DNA from: Thioploca ingrica
GTDB lineage: Bacteria; Pseudomonadota; Gammaproteobacteria; Beggiatoales; Beggiatoaceae
NCBI GenBank assembly: GCA_000828835.1
Contig: AP014633.1
Coordinates: forward strand, 2,480,001 to 2,544,000
Reading direction: 5' to 3'
Length of the DNA stretch: 64,000 bases
Part shown: positions 44,121 to 53,257 of the stretch, one piece after another
How positions within the stretch are numbered: position 1 is the stretch's first letter
Layout: the number at the start of each line of letters is the position of its first letter
Notes under the pieces: model-generated
What the model was told of the DNA's origin: nothing
Database searches by the model: none
Seen by the model: only the letters and a program-made list of their open reading frames with translations
Made by a program: the position numbers and the translations under genes

Positions 44121-46091
44121 TTATATAACTCGATCATTTCCCCCATCAATCGGAATTTGGGCGCCGGTAATTTTGGCAAAAACGGGACCCGCCATAGTAC
44201 AGACCAATGCCGCAACATCTTTCGTCGTGACTTCAGTCTTTAATATATTGTTGGTTTTGTATCCCTCTACGCTCATACCATAATGTTTAGCTCGTTTTTC
44301 CAAGATTTCCGGGGTCCAAATAGCCGTATCAAAAACTGCATTCGGATGAATCACATTGACACGGATACTCAGTGAACCTAATTCTAATGCAGCAACTCGT
44401 GCTAATTGTGTTAAACCGGCCTTAGCCACAGAGTAGGCCGAAACGCCCGGCCCAGGCGCGGCTACATTTTTGGATGCAATGATAATGACAGTGGCATCAA
44501 TACCTACGGTTAAATAGGGAATACAAGCTTGTAACAATCTTTGATGACTGGTTAAATTCACGACTAAACTGGCATCCCAAGTGCTTGGTCTGATGTCAGC
44601 AATCTTTTCACTAGCTGGAAAAGTGCCGGCATTACTCACTAAGATATCCAAACCACCAAAGTGGCGAACACAGGTTTTAACTGCTGATTGGATATCCTGC
44701 TCAATAGTGACATCGGTTACAATTCCCAGAATTTCTGGTTGATTAAATAAAGTGGTGATGTTGGGATTCATATCGATAGCAGCAACCGCCGCACCTTGTG
44801 CTTGCAACATTTTTACACAAGCTCGTCCGATTCCACTCGCCGCCCCGGTTACCAAGGCAATTCGACCTTGTAAAGGCAAAGTCGTGCTGCGTTTTTTCAG
44901 TTTGGCTTGTTCGAGTTCCCAGTATTCCATTGCAAAAATATCGGCTTCCGGTAAAGCTTGCCAACCACCTAATTGTTCAGCCAACTGAATCGCTTGAATC
45001 GTGTGATCTTTTATCTCAGAAATAACGGTCGCTTCTTCAATACTCGTTCCGAAGCTCAGCAACCCAAATCCTGGCCATACCGCCCAACACGGTGCCGGAT
45101 TTAAACTGGTTAATTGACCATTGGTATGGCGGGCAAAATATTCATGGTAGGCTTGGACATATTGAGTAATATCTTCTAGGGGATTGTTGCCGAGGATAAC
45201 TGGTTTAGGTTTGGTGCGAATAACGTGATCTGGGGTTAAAGGCCCGCGGGTGGCTATAGCAGCAACATTCGGCAAATGAGCAAAACTGAGCGCTTCCGAG
45301 CGAGTATCTAATTGTACAATCATGGCGGTGCCTCTGACTTCACTCACTTTTTTGCGGATGCGGGCCAGTTGTAGCCAATCTTCCTTCGCTTCCGGATAGG
45401 AAATAACTACAGATGTTCCTTGCGCTTGGAGATAATGTTCTGCTGCTGAGGTTAACTGTATCATGCACTCATAACTCGTTTTAGCATCATCAGCAAAACT
45501 AAATACCCCATGATTGAGCAAAATCATGCCTTCTAACCGAGACCAATCAATGGCTTGAGTCAACTCAGCAATCTTTTTAGCCAGAACAAAACCGGGCATC
45601 ACATAAGGGACGATCAAGACTTGATCACCATACAGTTGACGAATTCGTTCTGCGCCTTTATCGGTATTGGTTATGGTGATGACCGCATCGGCATGCGTAT
45701 GATCAACATATTTAAAAGGAATAAGGGCATGTAAAATGGCTTCGACTGAGGGATTAGGCGCATTCGGATCGATCATAGCAGCCCGTTGCAACTTAACCAT
45801 TTCGGCATCGGTCAACTGCTCGAGTTGAGCCATTTTTTGCAAAACAGCTAATCTGACTGGGGCAAAGCCAGCCGCTTCAATCGTGGCTAAATCCCAACCA
45901 CTGCCTTTGACATACAGTAACTCTTCTGTTTCCCCAAACCGGTTAGTTGTGTTAATCTTAACCGAAGTATTACCACCCCCATGCAACACTAAAGTGGGAT
46001 CTTGTCCTAATAGTCTTGACGTGTATACGCGCAATGCGAGTGGATCAGAGTGGTATTTAGCCGCTTGTGCATCATTCCATAAACTTTTCAT
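44121..46091 (-). CDS. Bifunctional class II aldolase / short-chain dehydrogenase (RhaD/RhaE-like)
   Basis: 656 residues. The N-terminal class II aldolase domain has LVLHGGGNTSVK, YVKGSGWDLA, YVDHTHADAVI (metal His) and ILLNHGVFSF. The C-terminal SDR domain starts near 410 with LVTGAASGIGRACV and has the NAG strand (LVSNAGTFP) and catalytic SAYSVAKAGL. Fusions of this kind act on rhamnulose-1-phosphate and lactaldehyde in rhamnose use, but here no rhamnose genes are nearby, so the substrate is open. Monocistronic as far as seen. Confidence 0.88.
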   Translation of the reverse strand: MKSLWNDAQAAKYHSDPLALRVYTSRLLGQDPTLVLHGGGNTSVKINTTNRFGETEELLYVKGSGWDLATIEAAGFAPVRLAVLQKMAQLEQLTDAEMVKLQRAAMIDPNAPNPSVEAILHALIPFKYVDHTHADAVITITNTDKGAERIRQLYGDQVLIVPYVMPGFVLAKKIAELTQAIDWSRLEGMILLNHGVFSFADDAKTSYECMIQLTSAAEHYLQAQGTSVVISYPEAKEDWLQLARIRKKVSEVRGTAMIVQLDTRSEALSFAHLPNVAAIATRGPLTPDHVIRTKPKPVILGNNPLEDITQYVQAYHEYFARHTNGQLTSLNPAPCWAVWPGFGLLSFGTSIEEATVISEIKDHTIQAIQLAEQLGGWQALPEADIFAMEYWELEQAKLKKRSTTLPLQGRIALVTGAASGIGRACVKMLQAQGAAVAAIDMNPNITTLFNQPEILGIVTDVTIEQDIQSAVKTCVRHFGGLDILVSNAGTFPASEKIADIRPSTWDASLVVNLTSHQRLLQACIPYLTVGIDATVIIIASKNVAAPGPGVSAYSVAKAGLTQLARVAALELGSLSIRVNVIHPNAVFDTAIWTPEILEKRAKHYGMSVEGYKTNNILKTEVTTKDVAALVCTMAGPVFAKITGAQIPIDGGNDRVI

Positions 46092-46173
46092 CAGTTAATT
46101 CCTGGCTTAAAAACGATTATCACTTCATTTTTTATTGTATCATTAATTTTTTAATTACCGACTCAATTGAGTG

Positions 46174-46578
46174 ATGAAAATACAACTTCTTTTTCGGCAA
46201 ATGGCGATTTGGGCGATTAATGGTTATCAGTGCTACCTTTCTCCTTACAAAGGATTTCGTTGTGCTTATGCTCAAGTTTATGGTGATCGGAGTTGTTCCG
46301 TTTATGGCAAAGCCGTTATCCAACAATATGGGTTAAGAACAGGAATTAAGTTACTCAATAATCGGTTTCAAGCTTGTCATGAAGCGATGCTTATTCTCAA
46401 AATCAAAGCCGATCAGTATTCAGATAATTGCGGTGAAACTTGCGGAAGAAAAATGGGATCTTGTGGCCATGACTGTGGAGATGCTAGCCATTCTTGTGGA
46501 AGCCATTGTGGTAGTCAGGCGACCGATGCTTGTATCAATTTCAGTGGTGGTTTTATCCAGGGATGTTGTGGTGGGTAG
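46174..46578 (+). CDS. yidD: YidD family membrane protein insertion factor with Cys/Gly-rich tail
   Basis: 134 residues; ordinary YidD is about 70-90. The YidD domain is clear: AIWAINGYQCYLSPYKGFRCAYAQVYGDRSCSVYGKAVIQQYGL. After about residue 85 comes a tail with about ten cysteines in GxxCG and HxCG-type spacings (DNCGETCGRKMGSCGHDCGD, then SHSCGSHCG, ending GGCCGG-like), suggesting metal binding. YidD normally assists YidC but here no rnpA, rpmH or yidC is adjacent. Its stop nearly meets the convergent ExeA-like gene. Confidence 0.85.
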   Translation: MKIQLLFRQMAIWAINGYQCYLSPYKGFRCAYAQVYGDRSCSVYGKAVIQQYGLRTGIKLLNNRFQACHEAMLILKIKADQYSDNCGETCGRKMGSCGHDCGDASHSCGSHCGSQATDACINFSGGFIQGCCGG

Positions 46579-46580
46579 TT

Positions 46581-48281
46581 TTAAGGAGATACGGTTTCTA
46601 CTAGTCCAGAAACCGGCGTGGACCAAAGAACAGGCGCTTGAGCAGAAAGTGCTTGTAATGCTAATAAAGTTTGTTCCCCCACAACGCCATCGGGTGATAA
46701 TTGATATTTACGTTGAAAGGCAATAATCCGTTGTTTAAGTGCTTGATCAAAGCGTGGCGAGGGAATTTTCGGTTCACTTCGCACTCCTTCAATGATATCC
46801 AAACGTTTTCTAACCCAAATAACGGCATCATTAACAATGCCGGCTTTAATCACCGGTATCGGTAACAACGGTGGTTTCCACAGGAGTAAAAATTGTCCTA
46901 GCCAGTATTCATTAACTTCATCCAGCGTAAAATCGGAAATTTGTCCAGAGAAATCTAAAGACACTTTCTTATCTTGTAGGTGACTGACGACGACATGGTG
47001 TTGAGTCCCATTATCGGTTACTAATTCAATGACAACGGGTTTATTGAAGTAACGGATATCTTCCCAAGTTCCGGTTCTTAACAAGCAAGCGAGTCCTTGA
47101 GTTGCGGCTCGTTGACAAGCTTTCTCTCCGGTTAAACTCAGATAATCTAGATTCCAATACTTAAATAGGGTAATAAAAGCCGCTTGAGTATTATTCGGTA
47201 GCGTTGCTGTTTGGAGCAACTCCAGTAAAGTATGTGGCTGTGGTGGGGTAGGTAATGGTGATATGGACACCGGTGGTTCTTCAGCCGCTGTGATTTTTTT
47301 GGTATTCGTAGTAAGAGCCAAAGCGTCAGATTGAGGAGTAGGAACTGTTTGAATCGCTAACGAAGAAAAATGGAAATGGGTACGCCACCATATCACACTT
47401 CCCACTAATATTAACAAGGCGGTGATAATACCCATACTCATTAACCAGCCAAAAGCGGTTGACTGATTAATATTTTCACCACGAACTTCTTGTACCGCTT
47501 TACGCACAATGGGAACATCTATTTGAGTATGATTATTAACATATCCACCCAATAAAGCACGATCGCAAATAATATTGATTAAACGAGGGACGCCACCAGA
47601 ATATCGATAGACAACCCGCGTTGCGGCTGATGCGAATAAGGGATTACGTGCCCCACTAACTGCCAGGCGATGGTTGATATAAGCTTGAGTATCCTTTAAA
47701 GATAAAGGTAATAAATGATAACGTGCGGTAATCCGTTGAGCTAATTGACGCAAATTATTCCGCTTTAATAAGGTGTTTAATTCGGGTTGCCCAACTAAAA
47801 TGATTTGCAATAATTTATGGTTAGCGGTTTCTAGATTGGTTAACAACCGGACTTGTTCTAATACTTCAGTGGAAAGATTTTGCGCTTCATCGAGAATCAA
47901 TACCGTACGCCGACCAACAGCATGGGCAGTGAGTAAATAGCTGTTGAGTACATCAACATAGTCTTTATGGGTAAAAGTGTGCGGTTCATAGCTGATTCTT
48001 AATTCGTCAAATAACGCCGCTAATAATTCCATGGGCGATACGCGAGGATTAAGTAACAATGCGACATCCACTGTATCGGGTAATTGTTCTATTAAACACC
48101 GACAAAGTGTCGTTTTCCCGGTACCAACTTCACCGGTCAATAAGACAAACCCCGGCCCTTCATTGACGCCATATAATAAATGCGCTAACGCTTCTCGGTG
48201 GCGTCCACTTAAATAAAGATAATGGGGATCAGGCGTGATAGAAAACGGTGCAGCATTTAACCCAAAATGTGCTGTATACAT
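46581..48281 (-). CDS. ExeA/GspA/MshM-like AAA+ ATPase with peptidoglycan-binding domain
   Basis: 566 residues. Cytoplasmic AAA+ module with start YTAHFGLNAAPFSITPDPHYLYLS, Walker A GEVGTGKTT (50-58) and Walker B TVLILDEAQNLS; a single membrane helix at about 275-295 (LMSMGIITALLILVGSVIWW); a periplasmic middle region resembling a degenerate C39-peptidase-like fold; and a C-terminal peptidoglycan-binding domain (QRIIAFQRKYQLSPDGVVGEQTLLAL). ExeA-type proteins open peptidoglycan for secretin or pilus assembly, so it may serve the 14-22.8 kb locus (inference). Confidence 0.88.
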   Translation of the reverse strand: MYTAHFGLNAAPFSITPDPHYLYLSGRHREALAHLLYGVNEGPGFVLLTGEVGTGKTTLCRCLIEQLPDTVDVALLLNPRVSPMELLAALFDELRISYEPHTFTHKDYVDVLNSYLLTAHAVGRRTVLILDEAQNLSTEVLEQVRLLTNLETANHKLLQIILVGQPELNTLLKRNNLRQLAQRITARYHLLPLSLKDTQAYINHRLAVSGARNPLFASAATRVVYRYSGGVPRLINIICDRALLGGYVNNHTQIDVPIVRKAVQEVRGENINQSTAFGWLMSMGIITALLILVGSVIWWRTHFHFSSLAIQTVPTPQSDALALTTNTKKITAAEEPPVSISPLPTPPQPHTLLELLQTATLPNNTQAAFITLFKYWNLDYLSLTGEKACQRAATQGLACLLRTGTWEDIRYFNKPVVIELVTDNGTQHHVVVSHLQDKKVSLDFSGQISDFTLDEVNEYWLGQFLLLWKPPLLPIPVIKAGIVNDAVIWVRKRLDIIEGVRSEPKIPSPRFDQALKQRIIAFQRKYQLSPDGVVGEQTLLALQALSAQAPVLWSTPVSGLVETVSP

Positions 48282-48343
48282 GGAAATTTATTGACCGTTA
48301 TTAATCTATCGTCCCTAATTAACAATAAAGTAGGAAGGAAATA

Positions 48344-48666
48344 TGGTGCCCGAGACCGGACTCGAACCGGTACGGTTTATAAAACCGAGGGATTTTCTTA
48401 CCAACTACAGCTTTCGCTGCCACCTAAACTTTAATTTTTTTAGATGTTTGTGGTCTGGACCCTATCTTTGCCTTTTACTTAATTTAAGCAGTCAGGCAGG
48501 AGCCGTATGGTCTCTACACTTTCTTAATGTTTATTGACACTAAGCTTAGCTCGGGGTTGCCATTTAACAGGTTTCACCGAATTAGACTCCATTCACCCTA
48601 AGATTTCGCCTAAGGTGCTCAATTTAATTTAAGTCCCTTGCGTCTACCAAATTCCGCCACCCGGGC
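48344..48666 (-). tRNA. tRNA-Leu (TAA) interrupted by a group I intron
   Basis: The 5' half GCCCGGGTGGCGGAATTTGG and 3' half (variable arm CTCGGTTTTATAAACCGT, T arm CCGGTTCGAGTCCGG, acceptor CTCGGGC, A, CCA) form a type II leucine tRNA. The anticodon stem AGGGA/TCCCT closes a loop CTTAAAA, anticodon TAA, but the two halves are separated by 234 bases inserted between the first and second anticodon bases. CCA is encoded. Confidence 0.92.
48397..48630 (-). ncRNA. Group I intron in the tRNA-Leu(TAA) anticodon
   Basis: On the minus strand it begins AAATTAAATTGAGC directly after U34 and ends with G before the 3' exon AAAATCCC. Conserved core elements of cyanobacterial and plastid tRNA-Leu introns are visible: the 5' TTAAATTAAATTGAGC run, GGCAACCCCGAGC in the P4-P6/P7 region and AAAGATAGGGTCC near P7/P9. 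No ORF is inside. Size (234) is within the range of the smaller bacterial tRNA-Leu introns. Confidence 0.85.
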
Positions 48667-48715
48667 ACTAAGGATTACACTCTTGATATAATAGCAAACT
48701 GGTAAAAATGTGCAA

Positions 48716-48790
48716 TGGAGGCTGAGGCCGGATTTGAACCGACGTGAAACGAATTTGCAATCCGCTGCATAGCCACTCTGCCACTCAGCC
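48716..48790 (-). tRNA. tRNA-Cys (GCA)
   Basis: Acceptor GGCTGAG/CTCAGCC, anticodon loop ATTGCAAAT with anticodon GCA, T arm GTCGGTTCAAATCCGGC, discriminator T and encoded CCA. Second of three leftward tRNAs. Confidence 0.93.
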
Positions 48791-48845
48791 TAAGCTAAAT
48801 ACTGAATCCTAAAATTTGCTTTATATATCGAAAAAAACAAAAGAT

Positions 48846-48921
<76 letters not shown>

Positions 48922-49105
48922 TTTTAGAAAGGTGGTTATTGTAACAACTTTAAATAGTGTGTCAAGGGGAACAACTAAATTTTTAATTTTAAGCTAAACT
49001 CGTTCTTCTTTTCGCGCTATTTAGCGAACGAATAATGTGGTTATGTTAACTAAATTAAGTTTACTTGACAAGTATTTTTGCTAAAAAATTGATAGTTTTA
49101 AACCG

Positions 49106-49167
49106 GTAGTGATATTAGCTCTGTCGTAACAAGGGGTTGCTATTCTTTGTTACCCTAAAATCACTAC
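49106..49167. repeat. GTAGTGATAT ... AAAATCACTAC inverted repeat (copy 1)
   Basis: GTAGTGAT (49106-49113) pairs with ATCACTAC (49160-49167); inner GTAACAA/TTGTTAC arms strengthen the hairpin. The same flanks (GGTAGTGATAT and AAAATCACTACTT) around different inner sequence are at 58418-58467. The rest of 48922-49597 is AT-rich with no gene that I can support. Confidence 0.65.
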
Positions 49168-49597
49168 TTCTTTAACACTATCCAAAATTTAATTTTGGAT
49201 CGACCAAAGATTGCTAACCAACAATCTCTGCTGAAATATTTCTACTCAACTTAATGTCAGCAAAGAATATTTTCTAAGAAAAAATGTTTTTGCTTTATTA
49301 ATAAGGAATATCCGGTCAATTTTTGTAATCAATGTGCATACAGAAACGGGTGCGATTATGATAATATTTCTTTTATTTTTATCATTAGATGGTGATAATA
49401 GTTAGTGATAAGAAAGTGATAGGAATATTTTTATCGGGGGTATGGGGTAGTAGACGAAATTTTTGTTAACAATGTCATTGGAGCATGACCCATGCTTGGT
49501 ATTAAAACTACCCTTATCTATCATGTATGATACTTGTTCTCGCTTATATGGTAAAAAAGATATCCAAACCAGCTTACCGGATAGGAACTCATTATTT

Positions 49598-49876
49598 ATG
49601 AAGCGGAAGATTCCCATCACCTTAAGCCGATTTTTTGGGGTTATCATCTCCATGCACTATAATGATTCATCTCCTCCACCTCATTTTCATGTTCATTATG
49701 ATAATCAGAATGCGATTATTGATATTCAATCATTAACTATCTTGCAGGGAAAATTAACTCCCCGATTGCGAGGATTAATTACCGAATGGGCTGCTCTTCA
49801 TCAAAATGAGTTATTCAGAAATTGGGAACTCGCCCAGAAAAATGCACCTTTAGAAAAGATAAAACCACTCGAATAA
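49598..49876 (+). CDS. DUF4160 domain protein
   Basis: 92 residues from the ATG at 49598, which gives ITLSRFFGVIISMHYNDSSPPPHFHVHYDNQNAIIDIQSL, the DUF4160 signature, followed by RLRGLITEWAALHQNELFRNWELA and the closing PLEKIKPLE. A longer frame open from 49463 has no family similarity. DUF4160 genes are often paired with DUF2442 genes in a toxin-antitoxin-like unit; no DUF2442 partner follows here, so it stands alone. Role unknown. Confidence 0.82.
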   Translation: MKRKIPITLSRFFGVIISMHYNDSSPPPHFHVHYDNQNAIIDIQSLTILQGKLTPRLRGLITEWAALHQNELFRNWELAQKNAPLEKIKPLE

Positions 49877-49944
49877 GAGTCATTGTTTTAGATAAGATGC
49901 CGTCTCTATCTCTATTGAAAATAATAGATTGATAACGTTTGAAG

Positions 49945-51075
49945 TTATCGCAATAGCTTTTCAATAATGCGCTGATAAATCGTCGCCAGTGTTTCCAGAT
50001 CTTCAACCCGAACACACTCATTAACTTTATGAATCGTCGCGTTAAGGGGACCCAGTTCGATGACTTGAGCACCGGTAGGCGCAATAAAGCGTCCGTCTGA
50101 AGTTCCACCGGCGGTTGAGAGAGTGGCTTGGTAACTACAGACTTCTAAAATGGCTTGCTGAGTAACCTCAACTAAAGTTCCCGCTGGCGTAAGAAAAGGC
50201 AAACCGGAATGCCGCCAGGTTAACTTAGAGTTAAGTTGATATTGTTCTAATAAGCGAGTAACCACTGCTTGTAATTGAGTGTGAGTGACTTCGGTACTGT
50301 AACGAAAATTGAATAAGACTTCCAACTCACCTGGAATCACGTTATCTACTTTTTCGCCCGCATTAAGATGAGTGATTTGAAAACCGGTAGGCGGAAAAAA
50401 TTCATTTCCTTGATCCCATTGAGTCTCACATAAAGTTTTTAACAACGGAGCAAAGCGATGAATCGGATTATCCGCTTGGTGTGGATAAGCCACATGACCT
50501 TGCACACCCTGAATAATTAAATGACCATTTAATGAACCACGGCGTCCATTTTTTATCGTATCGCCTAATCGATTCACGCTAGAAGGTTCGCCAACTAAAC
50601 ACCAAGTTATCCTATCGCCTTTGGCTTGTAAGTAATCGATAACTTTAACGGTGCCATTGATAGCAACACCTTCTTCGTCACTCGTTAATAATAAGCCGAT
50701 TGAACCGGGGTGATCCGGGTAAGCTTGAACAAAACGCTCACCGGCAACCACCATAGCAGCTAAGCTGCCTTTCATATCAGCAGCACCTCGTCCGTACAAT
50801 AAACCTTCATGAACAGTCGGTGTAAAGGGTGGAAATTGCCATTGCTTAAGTAAACCCGGGGGTACGACATCGGTATGTCCGGCAAATACGAGTAGCGGTT
50901 CGGTTTGACCATGTCGTACCCAGAGATTATCTACTTCACCAAATCGAAGTGTTTCAACTATAAAACCTATCGATTGTAAGTGGTTAGCAATTAATGATTG
51001 GCAACCGGCATCATGGGGTGTTATTGAAGGACGGCTAATGAGTTCAATAGCAAGTTCTAATGTAGATAACATCAT
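49945..51075 (-). CDS. dapE: Succinyl-diaminopimelate desuccinylase
   Basis: 376 residues, the expected size. Dinuclear zinc amidohydrolase of lysine/diaminopimelate synthesis. Visible: SRPSITPHDAGCQSLI, the metal motifs FAGHTDVVPPG, GRGAADMKGSLAAM and TSDEEGVAINGT, and C-terminal TSDGRFIAPTGAQVIELGPLNATIHKVNE. Last gene of the leftward yciB operon, 28 bases after the parvulin gene. Confidence 0.95.
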   Translation of the reverse strand: MMLSTLELAIELISRPSITPHDAGCQSLIANHLQSIGFIVETLRFGEVDNLWVRHGQTEPLLVFAGHTDVVPPGLLKQWQFPPFTPTVHEGLLYGRGAADMKGSLAAMVVAGERFVQAYPDHPGSIGLLLTSDEEGVAINGTVKVIDYLQAKGDRITWCLVGEPSSVNRLGDTIKNGRRGSLNGHLIIQGVQGHVAYPHQADNPIHRFAPLLKTLCETQWDQGNEFFPPTGFQITHLNAGEKVDNVIPGELEVLFNFRYSTEVTHTQLQAVVTRLLEQYQLNSKLTWRHSGLPFLTPAGTLVEVTQQAILEVCSYQATLSTAGGTSDGRFIAPTGAQVIELGPLNATIHKVNECVRVEDLETLATIYQRIIEKLLR

Positions 51076-51102
51076 GCGAAGAAGCTACTTTTAAATTATT
51101 CC

Positions 51103-51987
51103 TTATTCCGGCGCGGCTGGTTTTTCAGCGGCTGGTTTTTCAGTTGCGGTCGCTTTATCTTTACCACTGACTTCTGGTTCTGTCTTTTTGATGATCTCAA
51201 TTTTAGCTTGCTTCTTGAGTTCATCCATATATTTTTGCATTTGTTGCCCTTGTAAACTGGCTTTAATTTTTTCTTTAACATTGTCAAAGGGGGGTAAAGG
51301 GACTTCACGAAGATCATCTATCTGGATAATATGCCAGCCAAACTTGGTTTTAACTGGGGTAGTGGTATATTGTCCTTTTTTCAGTTGTTCAAGCGCTTTA
51401 CCAAATTCGGGTTCCACTGTTTTTGGGGTAACCCAACCTAAATCACCTTCTTTGTTAGCTGAATCCGAATCGATCGATTTACTCTTAGCTAATTCAGCTA
51501 AGGTTTTACCGGCTTGTAATTCAGCAATAATCGCTTTCGCTGTTTCTTCCTTTTCTACCAGGATATGCCTCACTTTATATTCTGAAGGCATTTTGATTTT
51601 GGTCACTTGGGTATCATATTCTTGTTTCAGTTTAGCATCGTCAAGCGGATGCTTATCTAAATAATCCTGCATGACCATAGCCATGAGCAGATTGTCTTGC
51701 ATTTGCTTAATTTTTTCTTGGAATTTGGGAGCTTGTTCCAATTTTTGCTCCAAAGCGGCTTGTCGAAGCAACTCACGGTCCACTAATTCATCAATGAGCG
51801 TTCGAGTATCGGGCATAACATTAGTCCGCGTTTGTTCCATTCGCGCCTTAGCATAATCATCATACGTTTGTTGGGTAATGGTTGTGTCATTTATTTTCAC
51901 CACCGGATCAGTTGGATTAGCATAGCTAACTGCAAGTAGTGATAATATACAGAATAACATACTTATTTTAAGCAAAAAGTTAAACAT
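51103..51987 (-). CDS. Exported parvulin-type peptidyl-prolyl isomerase
   Basis: 294 residues. Signal peptide ending AVSYA before NPTDP; an N-terminal SurA-like chaperone region; a parvulin domain at about 130-230 with YKVRHILVEKEETAKAI, SANKEGDLGWVTPKTVEPEFGKAL and TKFGWHIIQIDD. The tail is rich in Lys, Pro, Ala and Glu. Assists folding of exported proteins in the periplasm. Conserved position after bolA, as in related gammaproteobacteria. Confidence 0.9.
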   Translation of the reverse strand: MFNFLLKISMLFCILSLLAVSYANPTDPVVKINDTTITQQTYDDYAKARMEQTRTNVMPDTRTLIDELVDRELLRQAALEQKLEQAPKFQEKIKQMQDNLLMAMVMQDYLDKHPLDDAKLKQEYDTQVTKIKMPSEYKVRHILVEKEETAKAIIAELQAGKTLAELAKSKSIDSDSANKEGDLGWVTPKTVEPEFGKALEQLKKGQYTTTPVKTKFGWHIIQIDDLREVPLPPFDNVKEKIKASLQGQQMQKYMDELKKQAKIEIIKKTEPEVSGKDKATATEKPAAEKPAAPE

Positions 51988-52015
51988 GTTGGATTCTCCG
52001 ATATAACTATTTATT

Positions 52016-52297
52016 TCATTTAGAAAATTCTTCTGGGGTTTGTGCTTGAATACTTAAGGCATGGATAACGGTATTCATTAATTCATTTAAAGCAGCATAA
52101 ACCATACGATGACGTTGTATCAAGGGTTGATTACTAAATTGGGGGCTCACAATAGTAACAGCAAAGTGTCCACCACCTTCACGTGCTCCACTGTGTCCCA
52201 CATGTTGATGACTTTCATCAATTACTTCTAAGTAAGTTGTGGTGAAAGCAGTTTGGAGTTTTTCCTTAATTAGCAGGGTATAATCAGTATTGAGCAT
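52016..52297 (-). CDS. bolA: BolA family protein
   Basis: 93 residues. The BolA fold motif ESHQHVGHSGAREGGGHFAVTIVSPQF and HRMVYAALNELMNTVIHALSIQAQTPEE are clear; His and a glutaredoxin partner usually ligate an Fe-S cluster. Start ATG three bases after the yciI stop indicates coupling. Monothiol glutaredoxin is not in the window. BolA versus IbaG subtype cannot be separated with certainty. Confidence 0.9.
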   Translation of the reverse strand: MLNTDYTLLIKEKLQTAFTTTYLEVIDESHQHVGHSGAREGGGHFAVTIVSPQFSNQPLIQRHRMVYAALNELMNTVIHALSIQAQTPEEFSK

Positions 52298-52299
52298 GG

Positions 52300-52599
52300 T
52301 TAAGGTAAAACTTTTTTGAATGGTTTAACAATGACTTGAGCATATACCCCGGCTTGGTGGTAAGGGTCAGCTTCTGCCCAAGCACAAGCTTCTTCTAGAG
52401 ATGAAAATTCAGCCACCACTAAACTCCCCGTAAAGCCAACATGACCTGGATCCGGTGAATCAATCGCTGGGTGTGGTCCGGCTAACACTAAGCGACCTTG
52501 AGCTTTTAGAGTTTCTAACCGTGATAAATGAGCTGGGCGAGTTTTGAAACGGGCTTCTAAACTATTGGGTACATCTTCACTGATAATCGCATAAAGCAT
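52300..52599 (-). CDS. yciI: YciI family protein
   Basis: 99 residues from the ATG at 52599, which has GAGGAAT ten bases upstream; an upstream TTG at 52623 is unlikely. Ferredoxin-like dimeric fold: [44 protein letters not shown], then [23 protein letters not shown]. Contains the conserved His/Asp pair of the family. Function unknown in spite of wide conservation; position between yciB and bolA is the standard one. Confidence 0.92.
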   Translation of the reverse strand: MLYAIISEDVPNSLEARFKTRPAHLSRLETLKAQGRLVLAGPHPAIDSPDPGHVGFTGSLVVAEFSSLEEACAWAEADPYHQAGVYAQVIVKPFKKVLP

Positions 52600-52633
52600 A
52601 ATTAGTTTTTTATTCCTCTGCAAGTAAAACGGG

Positions 52634-53233
52634 TTAAGTCATTGTCATTACTTGTTTTCTGTCATCGCCAGACAAAGTTTGTTGCAGCGCCAAGGTTTGT
52701 TTGGCTGCTGCTAGAATAGTGTCATAATAAGATTCTAACGCGGGATTAATCCCCCGTAGCTTAGCGACCACTTGTTCTGACCATTCTAAATATTCCTGAC
52801 GGCGCTTTAATGACCAAGCTTGAGGTGGTGAATGGGTGATATCATAGACATTACAAATTTTGTCGGCGAGTTTAACTTGTTTAGCACGAATTGATTTATG
52901 GGAAGCCAATTCAATTTGCAAGCGCTTGCGTTGTAGTTTCGGTAAACTTTTATCATCGGTTACTTCTTGTACTAAGGCTAATACTTCTGCACCAAATAAT
53001 TCATTTATTTCTTCAGGGGTTGCATTAGTATCTTCTAAAGTATCATGCAACAAAGCACCCACTATGGTTACTATATCTCGAATTTCCCCTTGTTGCCATA
53101 ATAATTCGGCTACTTGAATCGGATGATTAATGTAGGGAGAAGCTTCTTGATCTTTTCTCCGCTGGAGACGGTGTTTTTCAGCAGAAAATTTAAGAGCGGT
53201 TAATAATAAGGTCACCTCTTCTATACTAAACAT
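52634..53233 (-). CDS. HD-domain hydrolase (small alarmone hydrolase / MESH1-like)
   Basis: 199 residues. Stand-alone HD domain similar to the (p)ppGpp hydrolase domain of SpoT and to MESH1: [67 protein letters not shown] and [12 protein letters not shown] give all expected metal and substrate residues. It probably removes alarmone pyrophosphate. It is inserted between yciB and yciI, which are usually adjacent. Confidence 0.85.
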   Translation of the reverse strand: MFSIEEVTLLLTALKFSAEKHRLQRRKDQEASPYINHPIQVAELLWQQGEIRDIVTIVGALLHDTLEDTNATPEEINELFGAEVLALVQEVTDDKSLPKLQRKRLQIELASHKSIRAKQVKLADKICNVYDITHSPPQAWSLKRRQEYLEWSEQVVAKLRGINPALESYYDTILAAAKQTLALQQTLSGDDRKQVMTMT

Positions 53234-53257
53234 GGATGCTTAATTATCAACAATCGG

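Noticed and set aside
44743-45025. Overlapping ORFs within the aldolase/SDR gene
   Set aside because: Both strands' short frames overlap the conserved SDR glycine motif coding region; codon pattern belongs to the long gene.
48031-48537. Plus-strand ORFs across the ExeA gene start and the tRNA-Leu
   Set aside because: They are shadows: one is antisense to Walker A-coding sequence and the other translates the tRNA and intron.
49463-49597. 45-codon N-terminal extension of the DUF4160 protein
   Set aside because: No family similarity; DUF4160 proteins begin close to the SRFFG motif.
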